A stretch of DNA of 64,000 nt. Source: Trifolium pratense (Eukaryota; Streptophyta; Magnoliopsida; Fabales; Fabaceae). Under the pieces are notes generated by a model that was given only the letters and a program-made list of their open reading frames with translations, was not told the DNA's origin and did no database searches. A program made the position numbers and the translations under genes. Where the stretch lies: positions 53,466,439 to 53,530,438 of the forward strand of contig NC_060062.1 in NCBI RefSeq assembly GCF_020283565.1, given 5' to 3'. Positions 34,746-47,500 of the stretch are shown piece by piece. Every line of letters begins with the position of its first letter. The first letter of the stretch is position 1.

Positions 34746-36899
34746 CCTCGAAAATTACGCGACTAAAACAACTCCGGATAACTCCTTTATCCGACCCTCC
34801 AATAAAACGCTACACATCACTAAGTTTGACAAAATTAGTTTATCCCATCCAACACAATTTTTGCCTATTTATCAACAAGAGATCAAGGACGGCTAGTTCC
34901 TCAATTTGTCGATAGATAGTCAACAATCATGATATCGGCATAAATCATTCTTATCAAACCGCTAAAACATCCACTTCGCACGAAACATCCATAGACTCAC
35001 ATTCTACGACCTCACAACGTTACCCCAAATCCTATAAGTCTCTGATTCCCTCATGAATCACTTAACCGTGTTACATAACTTATTCATATCGGATCTTATT
35101 CCAAACATATCACTCGATAATTCAATTCTAACATTCACTTGATGACCAACATTCTCAAATCTTCCTTGACACATCCTAGAAATTATCGTTTCTAACCGTC
35201 AAATTCCTTTTCTCACATATCTCCAATCATTGAGTCAAATCTCAATACGACTATTCTATTCCCAAGTAATCTCTCAACCAACATTTGCATTCCTCAACGC
35301 AACATTTTCCAATACCACTTCTCCTTAATCCCTTAGCAATTCGCTACTTCAAAATTAGGCTACTGCCTAAATTTGGTTCTCCAAACAATCATAACTTCTA
35401 TTTCGTTGATTCCAAAACAACATCTTCAATTCGCCCACAATCCATCAATCCAAGTTCCCCATCATCTAGCATTGCAACAAGCATACTCTTATCTGTTTAT
35501 TCACTCATCGACTTCTTATTCACCTTCGACCTCTACCAATCATCATCTCTCTATGGATAGCTATCTTTAAACTCTTCCTTAGTACATTCGATGCCAAAAT
35601 TAAACTCATGAATTTAATCCTCAAAAACTCCAATACTCGTCATACGATCTAACTTTATCCATTAAATTCTAATATAAGGTACAAGGCCTTTCCAATATCA
35701 ACTCTTTGTCTTAGTATTCTTACTAATGACTCCCTGTCTACTCCCAACATGACATTTCTAGAAAATTTCCAAAAATTCTCGTCCAAAATACATCTTAAGT
35801 TTATTCCTCGAATCACTATCGTTCCGTCGTCCACAATAATATCATACTACACCAACTACTACGATGCATTTAACAACACTAGTCTCTACCAACTCTTCCA
35901 ATCCATGAATTCAAATTTCCTAGTAAATACTTACTCACTCTTATCTTGTGGCACTACAAAATGCTCTCCGACACTTACCTTAGGCATCGCCTTCAACTCA
36001 TTACTATATGTGCTCAAACACAACATCTACTCATATGTGTGGTAATCCTTTTCGCAAACTCTCACCTAACACAAGTCACTTCCAACATGACCTCCTATTA
36101 CTCATTCTCTGCACGTTCTTCAACAGCTAACTTTATTATTTCTAATCATTCTAAGACGTTACTACTCACTTAGCTTCATCTCAACCTCCAAGACTCTACG
36201 TTCTCGTTCAACATGTGACACCAATTGTCCGGTCATTATCCAAATCCAATTACTCTTTCTTCGACAAGACTATCACAAAATCCTTCGAATCGTTATCCTA
36301 CTTCCATCTTCGAACAAACTCGATTATTCATACAATCCTTACTTCCAATGATTCGACAATCATACTCATCCTATCACAATGCCTCTTAATTCCATTCGAA
36401 TCTCATTTGAGAATTCACTTCTTTTTCCTTGATTAATTAACACTAACGGTTCACTAATCTTCACGTCTATTTCTCTAAGCTTCTCAAACCTCTTCTAGAA
36501 ATCACCTCGCACACTAGGCTTAAAACTCCGAATTGTTCAACAAATTCAACCTACTACCATATGCACGACTCACGTAAAACTTCTTACTTAAGCATCCGCT
36601 ACAACATCCGATCCACTTGGATGACAACTTACTTCAAAATCATCGCCCCTCAAGAATCCTAATCACTTCCTCTTCCTCATATTCGACTCCTTCCGATCAA
36701 ACAGGTACTTCAACCTTGGTCCAAAAAAAATGATGCCTTCATACTTTTAGTGCAACACACAATCTCCAACCGTTCCGAATACTCTTCATCTCACTTAACC
36801 AATCTCACTAACGCCCCTACGGCGAAACACTTGGTCTGAAACCTTCTCTTCTAGTAGTTTCTCACAACTTGTTGCTCCCATTCATTCCACTTCGAACAA
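34746..36899 (-). pseudogene. Gypsy pol remnant (RNase H and downstream)
   Basis: Minus strand translation around 36710-36590 gives KYLFDRKESNMRKRK, a stop, then GFLRGDDFEVSCHPSGSD and VVADA, the conserved RNase H/connection end of Ty3/gypsy polymerase. Stops interrupt it, including one where the last A-D-A-L motif should continue. The remaining 1.8 kb towards the LTR should be integrase and chromodomain but is too decayed to show motifs I can defend. Confidence 0.75.
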
Positions 36900-37128
36900 T
36901 GATGGCGTATTTCACAAGTGTACGAAATCGTGCTAGTAATATATTTAAAACTGTAAGACCGAGTGTCGAACTCAAGGATCGCGTTATACTATTGAATTGT
37001 GATTTTTACTCGATTGAACAAAAGGTTTCAGTTTGTTTGGTTGCAATAGCAATAATAATAACAACGAAAATTACTTTGAAATTTGATAATAATAAAAATC
37101 TCAGGGATGAGTATCCTTTGGGTTCTAA

Positions 37129-40100
37129 CACTACAAGAAAAAAGGAATATCACGACAGGCAAACTGCAGCGGTTGCATTCTAGCCGTCGTCGCTTTTCCC
37201 TTTTGTGGCAGTTACTGTAGCAGTTCCTTTCCGCCGTCGCATTTTTCCCCTTTTTGCATCTTATCTCTTTAATCTACCCAAACCCAAACACTTCATTAAC
37301 CCAAATCCCTAATCGATTTCAGTTTTCCTTCTCGTCTCAGATCTGTACTCTTCGAACCCAAATCGATTTCAGTTCGTCAAACCCAAATCACTTCATGCCT
37401 CAGATCTTCGATTTCTCTCTTCACACACCTTGAATCCCTAATAAATTTCGAAATTTCCCTATCTCACGGTTTGCTTAACTTCGAAATTTCGATTCATTAT
37501 GTCTTCTCAACGCTCTCTGCTTTCTCTGATTTTGTTTTCATTGTAAATAGTGAGTTGGTTGATTTCATTGTGATTTTGTGCATATACGTAGTTATTCGAA
37601 CCACCTATATGTGGGTTTTCTATGATTGCTTGATTTCTAACAGTTGCATTTTGTTTGTACTAACTTTTGCTTGATTTTGTCACTTTGTTCTTATATTGGT
37701 GTTTACTATTTTTTGCTTTTGTTTCTAGTTGTGTAACAAGATTTCTAAACCCCTATTTATGTTGTTTCTAAACTTGCATCGGTTAATTGCTAAAGCGTAA
37801 TATTTATGAACATCTATGAACTCTGATTTTGATGTGTTTGTTGGAGTGAATTTGAATTAGGGGTTGAATCATGATGATGGAGTGTTGTGTTTGGGATTAC
37901 ACCTTTTCAGTTTCTCCAAATGAAAGATTTTTATAAGTTTGGCGTGTGTATTGCAAAAAGTGATTATTTATAGTTCCAGTCACCATGGCATTGTTCCTCT
38001 TTGTATATGCTCCTTATTAGATTCTTAATAGTTTTAAATGAATTTTCACTTTGAATTTGAAAAATTTGACAAGGTTGCTGCATGTTAAGTTGAGACAGCT
38101 TTATGCAAGATTTGCTTCAAATTTTGGAACTGATTCTTAGAAGAGTGATTCTGGCAAGAGGAACCCCAACAACCAAATGCTTGGAAGGCCTGTGAGTTGC
38201 AATGGAGGTATAGTACTTTGTATGTAATTGTATAATCATTCTTGTTAATTATTGTAATAAGACTTCACCTGATTGGTTTTGCCATTTTGCAGGCTTGCAA
38301 TGGCTTTGCAGTAACTTATGTTCCATTAGATGACACTCTTGGTATGTCTTTTCTTCCTTCTCGGCCTTGTTTGGATTAAAATCTTAATTAAGCAATTACC
38401 ATATAAGTTCTTACGTATAAGCTAGTTTATAGTAAAAGATAAATAAACTCAAATTATATTCATATATAAGCTATCTTGAAGAGTTTATAGAAATAAACTA
38501 AAAACAACTTATGAACATGTCATAAGTTTCTTCCATAATTAAGCTCTCACAAAGACACAAAAAGTCTCGTAAATACTTATGATAGTAGAAAACCTCAAAT
38601 AAGTTAATCCAAACAACACAATGTGATTTGTTTTATCATTTCAAACATATCCTCTGAAGAAGCTTTGGTCAAAAACAAGAGGATAGTTTAATGACTTTAT
38701 TTAACATTTGTTTATGCTTAACAGGTCCTTATGCTGTGGAGTTTATCATAAACCATGCTGAAGTTTCAATTGCATTTCTACAAGAAAATAAGATCCCATC
38801 AGTATGTGCTAGTTCTTTCTTTGAGCTTAATGTTTTGTTTTCACTATTGAAATATGAATTGTCTTCCACATTTAATTGTTCTACTGTTTAAATCTTCTGA
38901 GATAGAAATAAGCATCTATCTTTTTATTTCTTCCTAAACTAACATTTATTTTCATCGATTTTGTCATGTCTTGATCACTGTTCTTTAAATCTCAAAAGTA
39001 GGTCAAGCATTATTGTCTTATTTACTCACAGTCCAGATTTTGTCATGTCTTGCTTTACCTGAATCATCTTTGAACTTTTCTCGCTATGACGGTATCAGGT
39101 CAGTGGTTGACTCCCCATGTAACCCCCCTCTCTCTCTCCCTCCATATACACACACAACTGAACACAGTGTTTTGTTGTGTTCTTATTTTCATTGATAAAT
39201 AATTTTGTTTGGCTTGGATCCATTTTCTCTATTCTAGATATGGAAACAAGTTTACGCTGATTAGTTGGACTCTCTCTTTGGAGATTCCTAAGCCAGAGGA
39301 TTAAGCTCTAAGGTACACTCCTTTCAATCTTAATTTCAAATTTGGCTGGAAGAATTTTGGTAGCCTTACGTATTATACAAATGCCTATACAAAAGAAATG
39401 ATCTAATTTGCTTAAAAATGAAAGTCCAATTTGACACGGGTTGCTAATATTTAGTTGGCTTTCTATTTTTTTCATTTTCAGGTGACAACGAGAGGTTTGG
39501 GATCTATAAGAAGACGTTTTATGTGAGTTAATGTGTTACAAGCAATAACCGCTACAAGTAATAGCTTTAAGGAGGCACTAAATCAAAATAATATCTTCAT
39601 TTCCCTTGAGCTGCTAATAAAATTGGTAGGCATTTGCATATATTTCTTTTGGCATCATTGCACATTAGTGATGCCTATAGTATTTATTGTTTCATATTCT
39701 TTGACATTTGCAGGTAGAAAGAAAACTGATCTTTTGGCTAAATATGTTGGTGACTTCATGACTATAAGTATTTTTCATTTTTCTTATTGGCTAGATTTTT
39801 ATCTCATACTTCTGATTTTATGTGAACTGGATAAGTTAGGTTGAGGTTTCCATTACTGGTATTCAACTTCACCAACAAATATGAGGTGCTCGTCATATTG
39901 TCACAAAGCTAGTAGTCATGGAGTTGCATATGGGAAATGAAGCAGGTCATGGAGATGCATATTTTTAATTTTAGTGTTTACCAAAGAAGAATAGATACTT
40001 AGATATCATAATTTTGCTTTGTTTGTTATTAAGTTTGAACCATTAGCAAACTTAGTATTTTGATACTTAAAGTAGTCATGCATATAGATTGTTATGCTGA

Positions 40101-40597
40101 ATTTTTGCACTATGTATGTAAAGCTACTGGAGCTCATTTGTATTCGAATTTAATGTATGAAATTCCATTTAAATTTGAATAGTTATTTTATTTTGAATGC
40201 ATGTTATTTTTCTATATTTTGGTCAATATTATTTTTCCATTGATGATCAATAATTAGGAGTAAAGAAAAAAAATTGGTTTAAACAAAACAACATTTAAAA
40301 AATTAGGGAAACAAAAAAAAAAACAAATAGCGGCGGTTTTAACCGACGCTAAAAGCTCAAAAAACTGGAATAATAAATTCAAAAAGTGGCGGTTACGACA
40401 GCCGTAAATACCATAAAACCGACGCTAACATCCTACCGGCGGTTATTCCGACGGTTTGCTATAACCGTCGCTGTATGACCTAGCGACGCCGCTTGTTGCA
40501 GCGGACGCTCAACCGCTGCAGTAAGCATTTAGCGACGGTTTAAACCGACGCTAACGGTTTTTTTCAATGGACGCCGCTTTCCAACTTCCTTGTAGTG
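37129..40597. mobile_element. CACTA transposon, 3.5 kb, carrying host gene exons
   Basis: Left end CACTACAAGAAA at 37129, right end reading TTCCTTGTAGTG to 40597, i.e. inverted CACTACAAGGAA. The 3-bp TSD TAA lies at 37126-37128 and 40598-40600. The last 250 bases are packed with subterminal motifs such as ACCGACGCTAA, GCGGCGGTT and GCGACGGTTT; the left end has related CCGTCGTCGC words. No CACTA transposase was seen, so it is non-autonomous. The interior includes exon-intron segments of a long-chain acyl-CoA synthetase gene. Confidence 0.85.
38138..38801 (+). pseudogene. Long-chain acyl-CoA synthetase (LACS) exon fragments captured by the CACTA element
   Basis: Three exon-like segments in order with splice sites: about 38138-38207 (NPNNQMLGR, donor GTATAG), 38293-38341 (acceptor TTTTGCAG; ACNGFAVTYVPLDDTLG; donor GTATGT) and 38725-38801 (acceptor ACAG; AVEFIINHAEVSIAF then LQENKIPS; donor GTATGT). 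These match the N-terminal half of plant LACS enzymes, which activate fatty acids to acyl-CoA. The first segment has lost its normal exon end and the later exons, with the AMP-binding motif, are absent. Further exon-like pieces at 39240-39300 and 39715-39760 are not identified. No functional enzyme can be made. Confidence 0.75.
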
Positions 40598-41220
40598 TAA
40601 CTCTATATTATTAATTTGATCCTAATATTGAATTCATTCAAGATGTTGTTACCAATTTCCTAGATTGTTTAATCCTAATCTTTTAGTGATTAAACCTTTA
40701 TTCTTAAGATAACCCCTAATCTCTTAGTGAATTTAAAATTAAGAATAAGCATATGAATATCAGAAATTATAATGATTTCAAGGGTTTGCATCCATCTCTA
40801 GACTACAAAGGCAAGAATATGTAATCTCAAGCATTCACAAATTCCACTCTCGTTTCAAATCGTGAATCGTAAATCAATTTAAAAGTGATCAAGTAATAAA
40901 AAGCATTAAGAACGGAGATTACATAAACAACATACTTAAATTCATTCAAATAGATAGTATCAAATCATAACAGAGTTTTCGTCCAAATTCAACTCATCCC
41001 TAACAATAGAGAATTTAGTTACTCATGAAGAATTACAAAGAATCAAAAAAAGTGAAAAGAATTACACATAAGATCGATGTTGAGAAGCTTCAACTCCAAT
41101 GATTGTTGTTGAACGGCGGCTCCTCTCAAACCCTAGCAAAGTGTTTCTCTCAATTCTATGTAAAAATCTCTGAACCCTAATAAAATATGACTTTTGGGCT
41201 TATATAGACTTCAAAAATGC

Positions 41221-41470
41221 TGGATCTGCGCCTGGGCGTAGCAGATTGCGCCTGGGCGTGGCTGACGTGGCAAGTGAAAATCAGAGCTACGCCTGGGCGT
41301 GGCAGAGTGGCGCCTGGGCGTGACAAGTCAGTGTTGAACCATGTTGAAGTGAGCAGAACTGCGCCTAGGCGTGGCAGAGTGGCGCCTGGGCGTGACAAGT
41401 CAGTGTTGAACCATGTTGAAGTGAGTAGAACTGCGCCTAGGCGTGGCAGAGTGGCGCCTGGGCGTGATTG
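41221..41470. repeat. GC-rich minisatellite, 72-bp unit
   Basis: Units starting GCGCCTAGGCGTGGCAGAGT at 41361 and 41433 are 72 bp apart and nearly identical; an older unit precedes them. Each holds two copies of a GCGCCTGGGCGTG core. The sequence is far more GC-rich than its surroundings. Confidence 0.8.
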
Positions 41471-41771
41471 ATTTGATTAATTTTTTCCAAACTTCTTGCT
41501 TGAATCACTAACTCTCATAGTTGACTTTCCGAAATTCCTTGGACACTATTTCACTTCAAATACTAAGGGTGTACCTGATAACACACAAAAATATAATAAT
41601 ACTCCAAGAATTGTCTGGTTAGGGAAAAATCAACACAAATCAAACTATTTTCTCTAGTTATTGGATGAACTAAATTTCTACACAAAAGTGATTAAAATTA
41701 TAATAAACTAAAAAAATTAATTAAAATAAAGTCTAAAACTGATTGAAAAATTAAATAAAAATGATGAACAA

Positions 41772-43153
41772 TCGAACAACGTCACCCATTCCTGAATATT
41801 CCGCTTCAAGAACATCTCTACTCATCTCATCTTCTCACATTCGAAACATCTCGGAGGGATGCAATCTTATCCCCCACTTATCTCAAACCCACCTACACTC
41901 TTCCACTAGAACTCTCGGTGCTTACACCTAACGGTTATATCGTCTCTAAACATATTCTTCCCAAAAGAAGCTAGTATCGACATCGTTTACACGCACGTCG
42001 CATACAGGGGACAAAACCTAACCCACGATACCTAAACACTTACACAAAATCATGCAAGCATGCAAGTAACCTATACTTCCCTCACTTTTCAAAGTTAGGA
42101 AATGAAAACAACACAAGAAAATGAATATTGCATAGCAACAATTCATATTCACATTTATTCTAGTCCTAACAAACACAAGAAGACAAGAATCTCACATCTA
42201 ATCAACTTAGGACAAGACATCAACAAAATAAAATTCTTGTCTGGCTCCCCCACTTAGCAAAAGCTAGCGAGCTCCCGGCGAGACAAGTCAGGACTTCCTC
42301 AGGATTTAGTGAGACTTTGCGAGATTCAGCGAGGTTCATCCTTCGCCTACCGAGCACATCCAAAATCTGGGTGCTCTGCTACGGTTCTGAACTTACGCCC
42401 ACTAAAATCTCGTTTTCTCGACTCACCGATCCACAAAATCCAAAACTTCAAGCATATAACATCATTACAGACTTGAAAGTACAATTAGAATCATGCATCA
42501 ACAATCACAACATAGACTTATAAGATCTTCGTGTATTTTACTCATAGAACGCATAGCAATTCAAGTTCCTAGTAATCATCTAACACATGTTATAAACAAA
42601 ACATATAACAAACACATACTAGGACACATTAATATCCTAATCTTCTCACCATTTTGAAAATTTAATTTTCACTTACTCAAAGAAAATAACTCTATATTTA
42701 CACCAAAATCTTGATCATCAAGAAAATAACATTAGTTTTTTTTTATTTTAAAATTATTTCAAATCATTACCACATGCAGTTTTATATCATGCCGGATCGT
42801 CACATGCAGTTTTATATCATGTCGGATCATCACATGCAGTTTTATATCATGCCGGATCGTCAACAATTAGCAAATAAGCATCAATCAACCAAGTTTAAAC
42901 TACACAAAGGTTAAACTCTAAGCATATACAACTATTATAAACATAGAAGTAAAACACTCACACAACTACTCACAAAAAGAATGGATAATTTAATCCAATT
43001 CACATCACTCATAATTCATGAATAAACAACACAAAGTAAATTCATGAAACAAACACAACAAAATTGTTAGACAAACACAACTGACACACAATACTCACTT
43101 GGTCTGACTGCACAGACCTGCTCTGATCGACACATAACCCACATAGTCCGAAG
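41772..43153 (-). other. Gypsy 5' internal region, non-coding as it stands
   Basis: About 1.4 kb between the insertion and the primer-binding site. By position it should hold the leader and gag, but stops are frequent in all minus frames and no gag motif is recognised. GCGAG-rich words at about 42262-42350 recall the motif cluster in this element's LTR. Confidence 0.45.
42771..42860. repeat. 30-bp minisatellite, three copies
   Basis: Three head-to-tail copies of a 30-bp unit starting CACATGCAGTTTTATATCAT. Copies 1 and 3 are identical and copy 2 has two changes. Confidence 0.9.
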
Positions 43154-43175
43154 ACAACGGGGCTCTGATACCAAT
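43154..43175 (-). promoter_or_regulatory. Gypsy primer-binding site
   Basis: On the minus strand ATTGGTATCAGAGCCCCG follows the LTR end directly, matching initiator methionine tRNA type sites and fixing the element's leftward orientation. Confidence 0.8.
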
Positions 43176-43543
43176 TGTAACACCCGAACCCATTATTTAA
43201 GTAATTCTACTTTTATTAAATCTTTTTCAAAATACGCAACAGAAAATTACGATTTAATTTATGGAATATTAGTTCTAGGTATTACACTCCTCTACCAAAA
43301 TAATACTAATGTAGTTAATTAGTAAAATGCTTGTTTATACAAATCTTTGAATTAAATAATGTATTTATTGATTATACAAAACACCCTTGACAATAGACTT
43401 TATATACAATATAAAACCCTTTTCCCGTGTCACAATCAGAGCGAAGCTTCACCGACGACTCAACACCGATAAACATATAACCTGTGAAATCTGGTCCCAA
43501 ACCAGTCAAATACACAAAACGGAGAGTTAGATAACATAATCAA

Positions 43544-44534
43544 TGTTGGTGTTTTGATTGGCTACATTTTGCAAAAGTCAACCAGCCAGATGCTGGACTG
43601 AGATGCTGTAGCATTATAGTACAGCATACTGAAGCTCTGTTTTCGTGCAGAATTTTTATTTCAAATCTGAGTCAAGATTTGCTTCAATTATATATTCAGG
43701 CACGTGCGTCTGGGCAAAACGAGCCTTGCTCAGCAAGTTTTATTGAAGTCGGCTGAAGGAATGTTATTTAAAACAAAAATATAATTATATTATATTTTTG
43801 GCGTTTTTTTTTGTTTGGTACAACATGAAACAAACAAATTATATTTTTGAAATTAATTTAGGGTTGGGCCGAAATTCCTACAGCTGTACATGTCTGAAGA
43901 CCTAACTTGGACATCAAGACAATTGAAGACTATAAATATGTGAAGCCTCAAGCCTTTACAACTCATGTATTCTAAACCGTGTTCTTTACAAAGTGTGAGT
44001 TTTTAGGGTTTAGAGTTTGTGTCTTTTGTCAGCCTTTCTTGTGTCAATCTGATGCAAGTTTAGGACTGTGTTTGTGTTGTTTATTGTAAGCTACTCCTAA
44101 GCTTTGAAGCACGGAGTTAGTGTGTGTGATTCACTCATAAGCTTTTAAGCAAGAGTGTGGTCTAGTTTTTAGGAGAGTGTCTCCATCCTGATTATTATTA
44201 TTGACAGCAACATGGTATGTGTTGTTAGAGGGAATTTGGGACGGGGTCTCATTATCTAAGAGGTTCTTAGGTAGGATTGCACGGGTAGTGTCTAGGTGAT
44301 AAGTCAAGTACCGGGTGTTGGTCGAGGGCTTTGAACTAGAGCTATTATAGTGGATTCATTCCTGGATTGGTATCCCCCAGAGTAGGTGACGTTGCACTGA
44401 ACTGGGTTAACAATTACCTGTCTTATTTATTATTCTGCAATTTTTTATTTATTTACTGTGTTCTGCGACTGTCTTGCTGCAACGTGTGCTATAGCATCTT
44501 GTGCAGCATTGTGTTCACTGCGTGCCAGATTTCA
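43544..44534 (+). mobile_element. Copia B 5' LTR
   Basis: 991 bp, TGTTGGTGTTTTG...CCAGATTTCA. TATA-like ACTATAAATATG at about 43929-43940. Contains GATGCTGTAGCAT and CTATAGCATCTTG motifs that recur inside the element. Confidence 0.9.
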
Positions 44535-44535
44535 A

Positions 44536-44551
44536 TTGGCATCAGAGCAGG
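44536..44551 (+). promoter_or_regulatory. Copia B primer-binding site
   Basis: TTGGCATCAGAGCAGG one base after the 5' LTR, same as in Copia A. Confidence 0.8.
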
Positions 44552-44586
44552 CACCCTTTCTGGTTATAGGGTGAGCTCCAGGGAGA

Positions 44587-47500
44587 ATGTCTGGCAACAT
44601 GGAAAAAGAAGGAGGACTTGTAAGCAGACCATCGCTTCTAGTTGGTGTCTCCAACTATGATTATTGGAAATCACGCATGATTGCTTTCCTAAAATCTATG
44701 GATAGCAAAACTTGGAAGGCTGTTCTGAAAGGATGGGACCCCCCTGTGGTCATGGACAAGGATGGAAAGCCAACACTTGAACTAAAAGCTGAGGAGGACT
44801 GGTCTAAAGAAGAGGATGAGCTTGCTTTGGGAAACTCAAAAGCATTATATGCATTATACAATGGGGTAGACAAACACATCTTCAAACTGATCAAAAAATG
44901 TGTCTCAGCAAAGGAAGCTTGGAAGATTCTTGAAACTGTTCATGAAGGTACTCCTCAGGTAAAAATGTCTAAATTACAGATTCTTACTACTCAGTTTGAA
45001 AATTTACGCATGAAGGAGGAGGAAACAATTCAAGATTTTCATATGACTATTCTAGACTATGATAATCAATTTGATGCTTTGGGGGAGAAAATTCCCGAAG
45101 AAAAGTTAGTAAGAAAAATGCTTAGATCACTTCCAAAGAAATTTGATATGAAAGTCACAGCTATGGAAGAAGCCAAAAACATATCTCAGATGAAGCTGGA
45201 TGAACTGGTTGGATCACTCCAAACTTATGAAAGTGTTGCAAATGGAAGAAGTGAAAAGAAAAATAAGAGCATTGCCTTCTCATCTAAAAATAATGAAGAA
45301 GAACTGGAGGATGAAGAAGAATCTAATGAAAGTATCTCTGAAGCTATGGAGTTGCTGGGAAAACAGTTCAACAAAGTTCTAAAACAAATGGACAAAAGAC
45401 CCAGACCAAATTCTAAGAATGATGCTCCAGGCACTATGCGCATCATTGTGAATCAAAGAAAACCTAAGAGTGATGAAAAGTCAAGCTTAAACAAGAATAT
45501 TCAATGTCATGAATGCGAGGGATATGGTCACATCAGACCTGAATGTCCAACATATCAGAAAAGAACGAAAAAAGGACTAACTGTCAGTTGGTCTGATGAT
45601 GATGACTCAGAAGATGATACAGCATCTGTGACTGCCAAACATATCTCAGTCTTAACAGGTACTATTACATCTGATACAGAATCTTGTGATGGAGAGGTAA
45701 CCTACGAAGAACTTGCTGATTCTTACAAAGAACTCTGCCTCAAGAGTGGAGAAATATGCAGAGTCATTGAGAAACAAAAGGTAACCATCAATCAATTGAA
45801 GGCAGAAAAATTTGAAAATATATCAAAGATGGATGAGCTCCAGAAGAAGGTAAATTATTTATCCTCTGATCTTGATGGAGCTAAGGAAGTCATTGAAAAA
45901 TTAAATGCTGACATTTGGCGTTTGAGAAAATTCTCTGACATGTTGTATAAAGATGATGATCATCTTGATAAACTTCATAAAGCTGATGGTCAACTAGAAG
46001 AAATCTTAGAGAAAAATGTTCTAAAGCCTAAACATATTGGGCTTAGTTATGAGAATGTCAACAAACACAAAGGTTACAGCTCAGATCTCACGTACATGCA
46101 TCCAAAAGAAACTCATAAGCAAAAGATGCCTCAACAGATGCTACAGCATCATAAGCAGCATCCCTTGTCAAAGAACAAAAGAAAACATCACTCTTGGATA
46201 TGTCACTACTGTGGTAGAAAAGGGCATATAAGACCTTTTTGTTACAAATTGTTTGGATACCCTAACAGGCATCATCAGCCTAAACCAGTTTCCACAACTG
46301 CCTCCACTCAACAAGAATGGAAACCTAAAGGTAAGAATGTGAAGACCAGTGATGGTACTCAACTTGAGAAGAAGATTACTGCTCTGGTTGCTCACACATC
46401 ACTTAGAGCTTCATCAAGGGAAGACTGGTATTTCGATAGTGGTTGTTCAAGACACATGACCGGAATTGGAAAATTTCTTGTTGATTTAAAGTCTTACTCA
46501 ACTAGTTTCGTAACTTGTGGTAATGGTACTAAAGGAGAAATTGTTGGTATAGGGGAGCTCAACAGTAATAGCTTGCCTAAACTAAGCAATGTGTTGTTAG
46601 TAAAAGGATTGACTGCAAATTTAATAAGCATCAGTCAATTATGCGACCAAGGGATGAAGGTAAACTTTACCAAGTCTGAATGTTTGGTTACAAATGATGA
46701 GGGTGAAATTTTGATGAGGGGCGTCAGATCAAAAGACAACTGCTACTTATGGGTTCCCCAAGAAGAGGCAAATGTGTCGACATGCTTAATCACGAAAGAA
46801 GATGAAATAAAATTGTGGCACCAAAAACTTGGTCATCTCAACCTAAGAAGCATGAAGAAAGCTATACCTGAAGAAGCCATCAAGGGCTTGCAAAATCTCA
46901 AGATCGAAGAAGGAAGCATTTGTGGTGAATGTCAAATTGGAAAACAAACCAAGAAGCCACATCCAAAGCTGCAGCATCTTACCACTACCAGAGTTCTTGA
47001 GCTTCTACACATGGATTTGATGGAACCTATGCAAACTGAAAGCTTAGGAGGAAAAAGGTATGCCTATGTTGTTGTAAATGATTTCTCTAGATATACCTGG
47101 ATAAATTTTATTGGAAAGAAATCAGAGACCTTTGACGTATTCAAAGATCTATGTATTCTACTTCAAAGAGAGAAAAACAATGTTGTATTAAGGATCAGGA
47201 GTGATCATGGTAAGGAGTTTGAAAACTCCAGGTTCTCTGACTTCTGTGCCTCTGAAGGCATCATACATGAATTCTCATCTCTCATTACACCACAACAAAA
47301 TGGTGTAGTAGAAAGGAAAAATAGAACTATACAAGAGTCTGCAAGGGTAATGTTACATGCAAAGAAGCTTTCACATGGTTTTTGGGCAGAAGCTATGAAT
47401 ACTGCCTGTTATATCCATAATCGTGTCACCCTGAGATCTGGAACTATAACTACTCTGTACGAATTATGGAAAGAAAGGAAACCTACTGTTAAGCACTTCC

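Larger units (their letters stand above)
36900..41771. mobile_element. Insertion inside the gypsy element, class uncertain
   Basis: TCGAACAA flanks it at 36892-36899 and 41772-41779. It starts TGATGGCGTATTTCACAAG, close to the start of the solo-LTR-like element at 61413 (TGATTGCGTATTTGCAATTG). Like that element it carries a GC-rich repeat array near its other end (41221-41470). The boundary repeat is 8 bp, not the 5 bp of LTR elements, and the right end does not read CA directly next to it, so the limits are provisional. The CACTA transposon at 37129-40597 is nested within. Confidence 0.4.

Noticed and set aside
34706..36436. Series of plus-strand open frames of 60-100 codons
   Set aside because: They are antisense to a decayed gypsy pol; translations are Ser/Thr/Leu-rich without motifs, while the minus strand shows RNase H motifs.
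41177..41471. Proline/arginine-rich repeat frames on both strands
   Set aside because: They are translations of the 72-bp GC-rich minisatellite and have no start context or other gene signals.
41221..42860. CRISPR-like array
   Set aside because: The repeats are directly tandem minisatellites without unique spacers, and the genome is a plant nuclear genome.
44367..44660. Frame in the Copia B LTR, repeated at 51635-51820, as a gene
   Set aside because: LTR sequence; the downstream part overlaps the start of gag in another frame.
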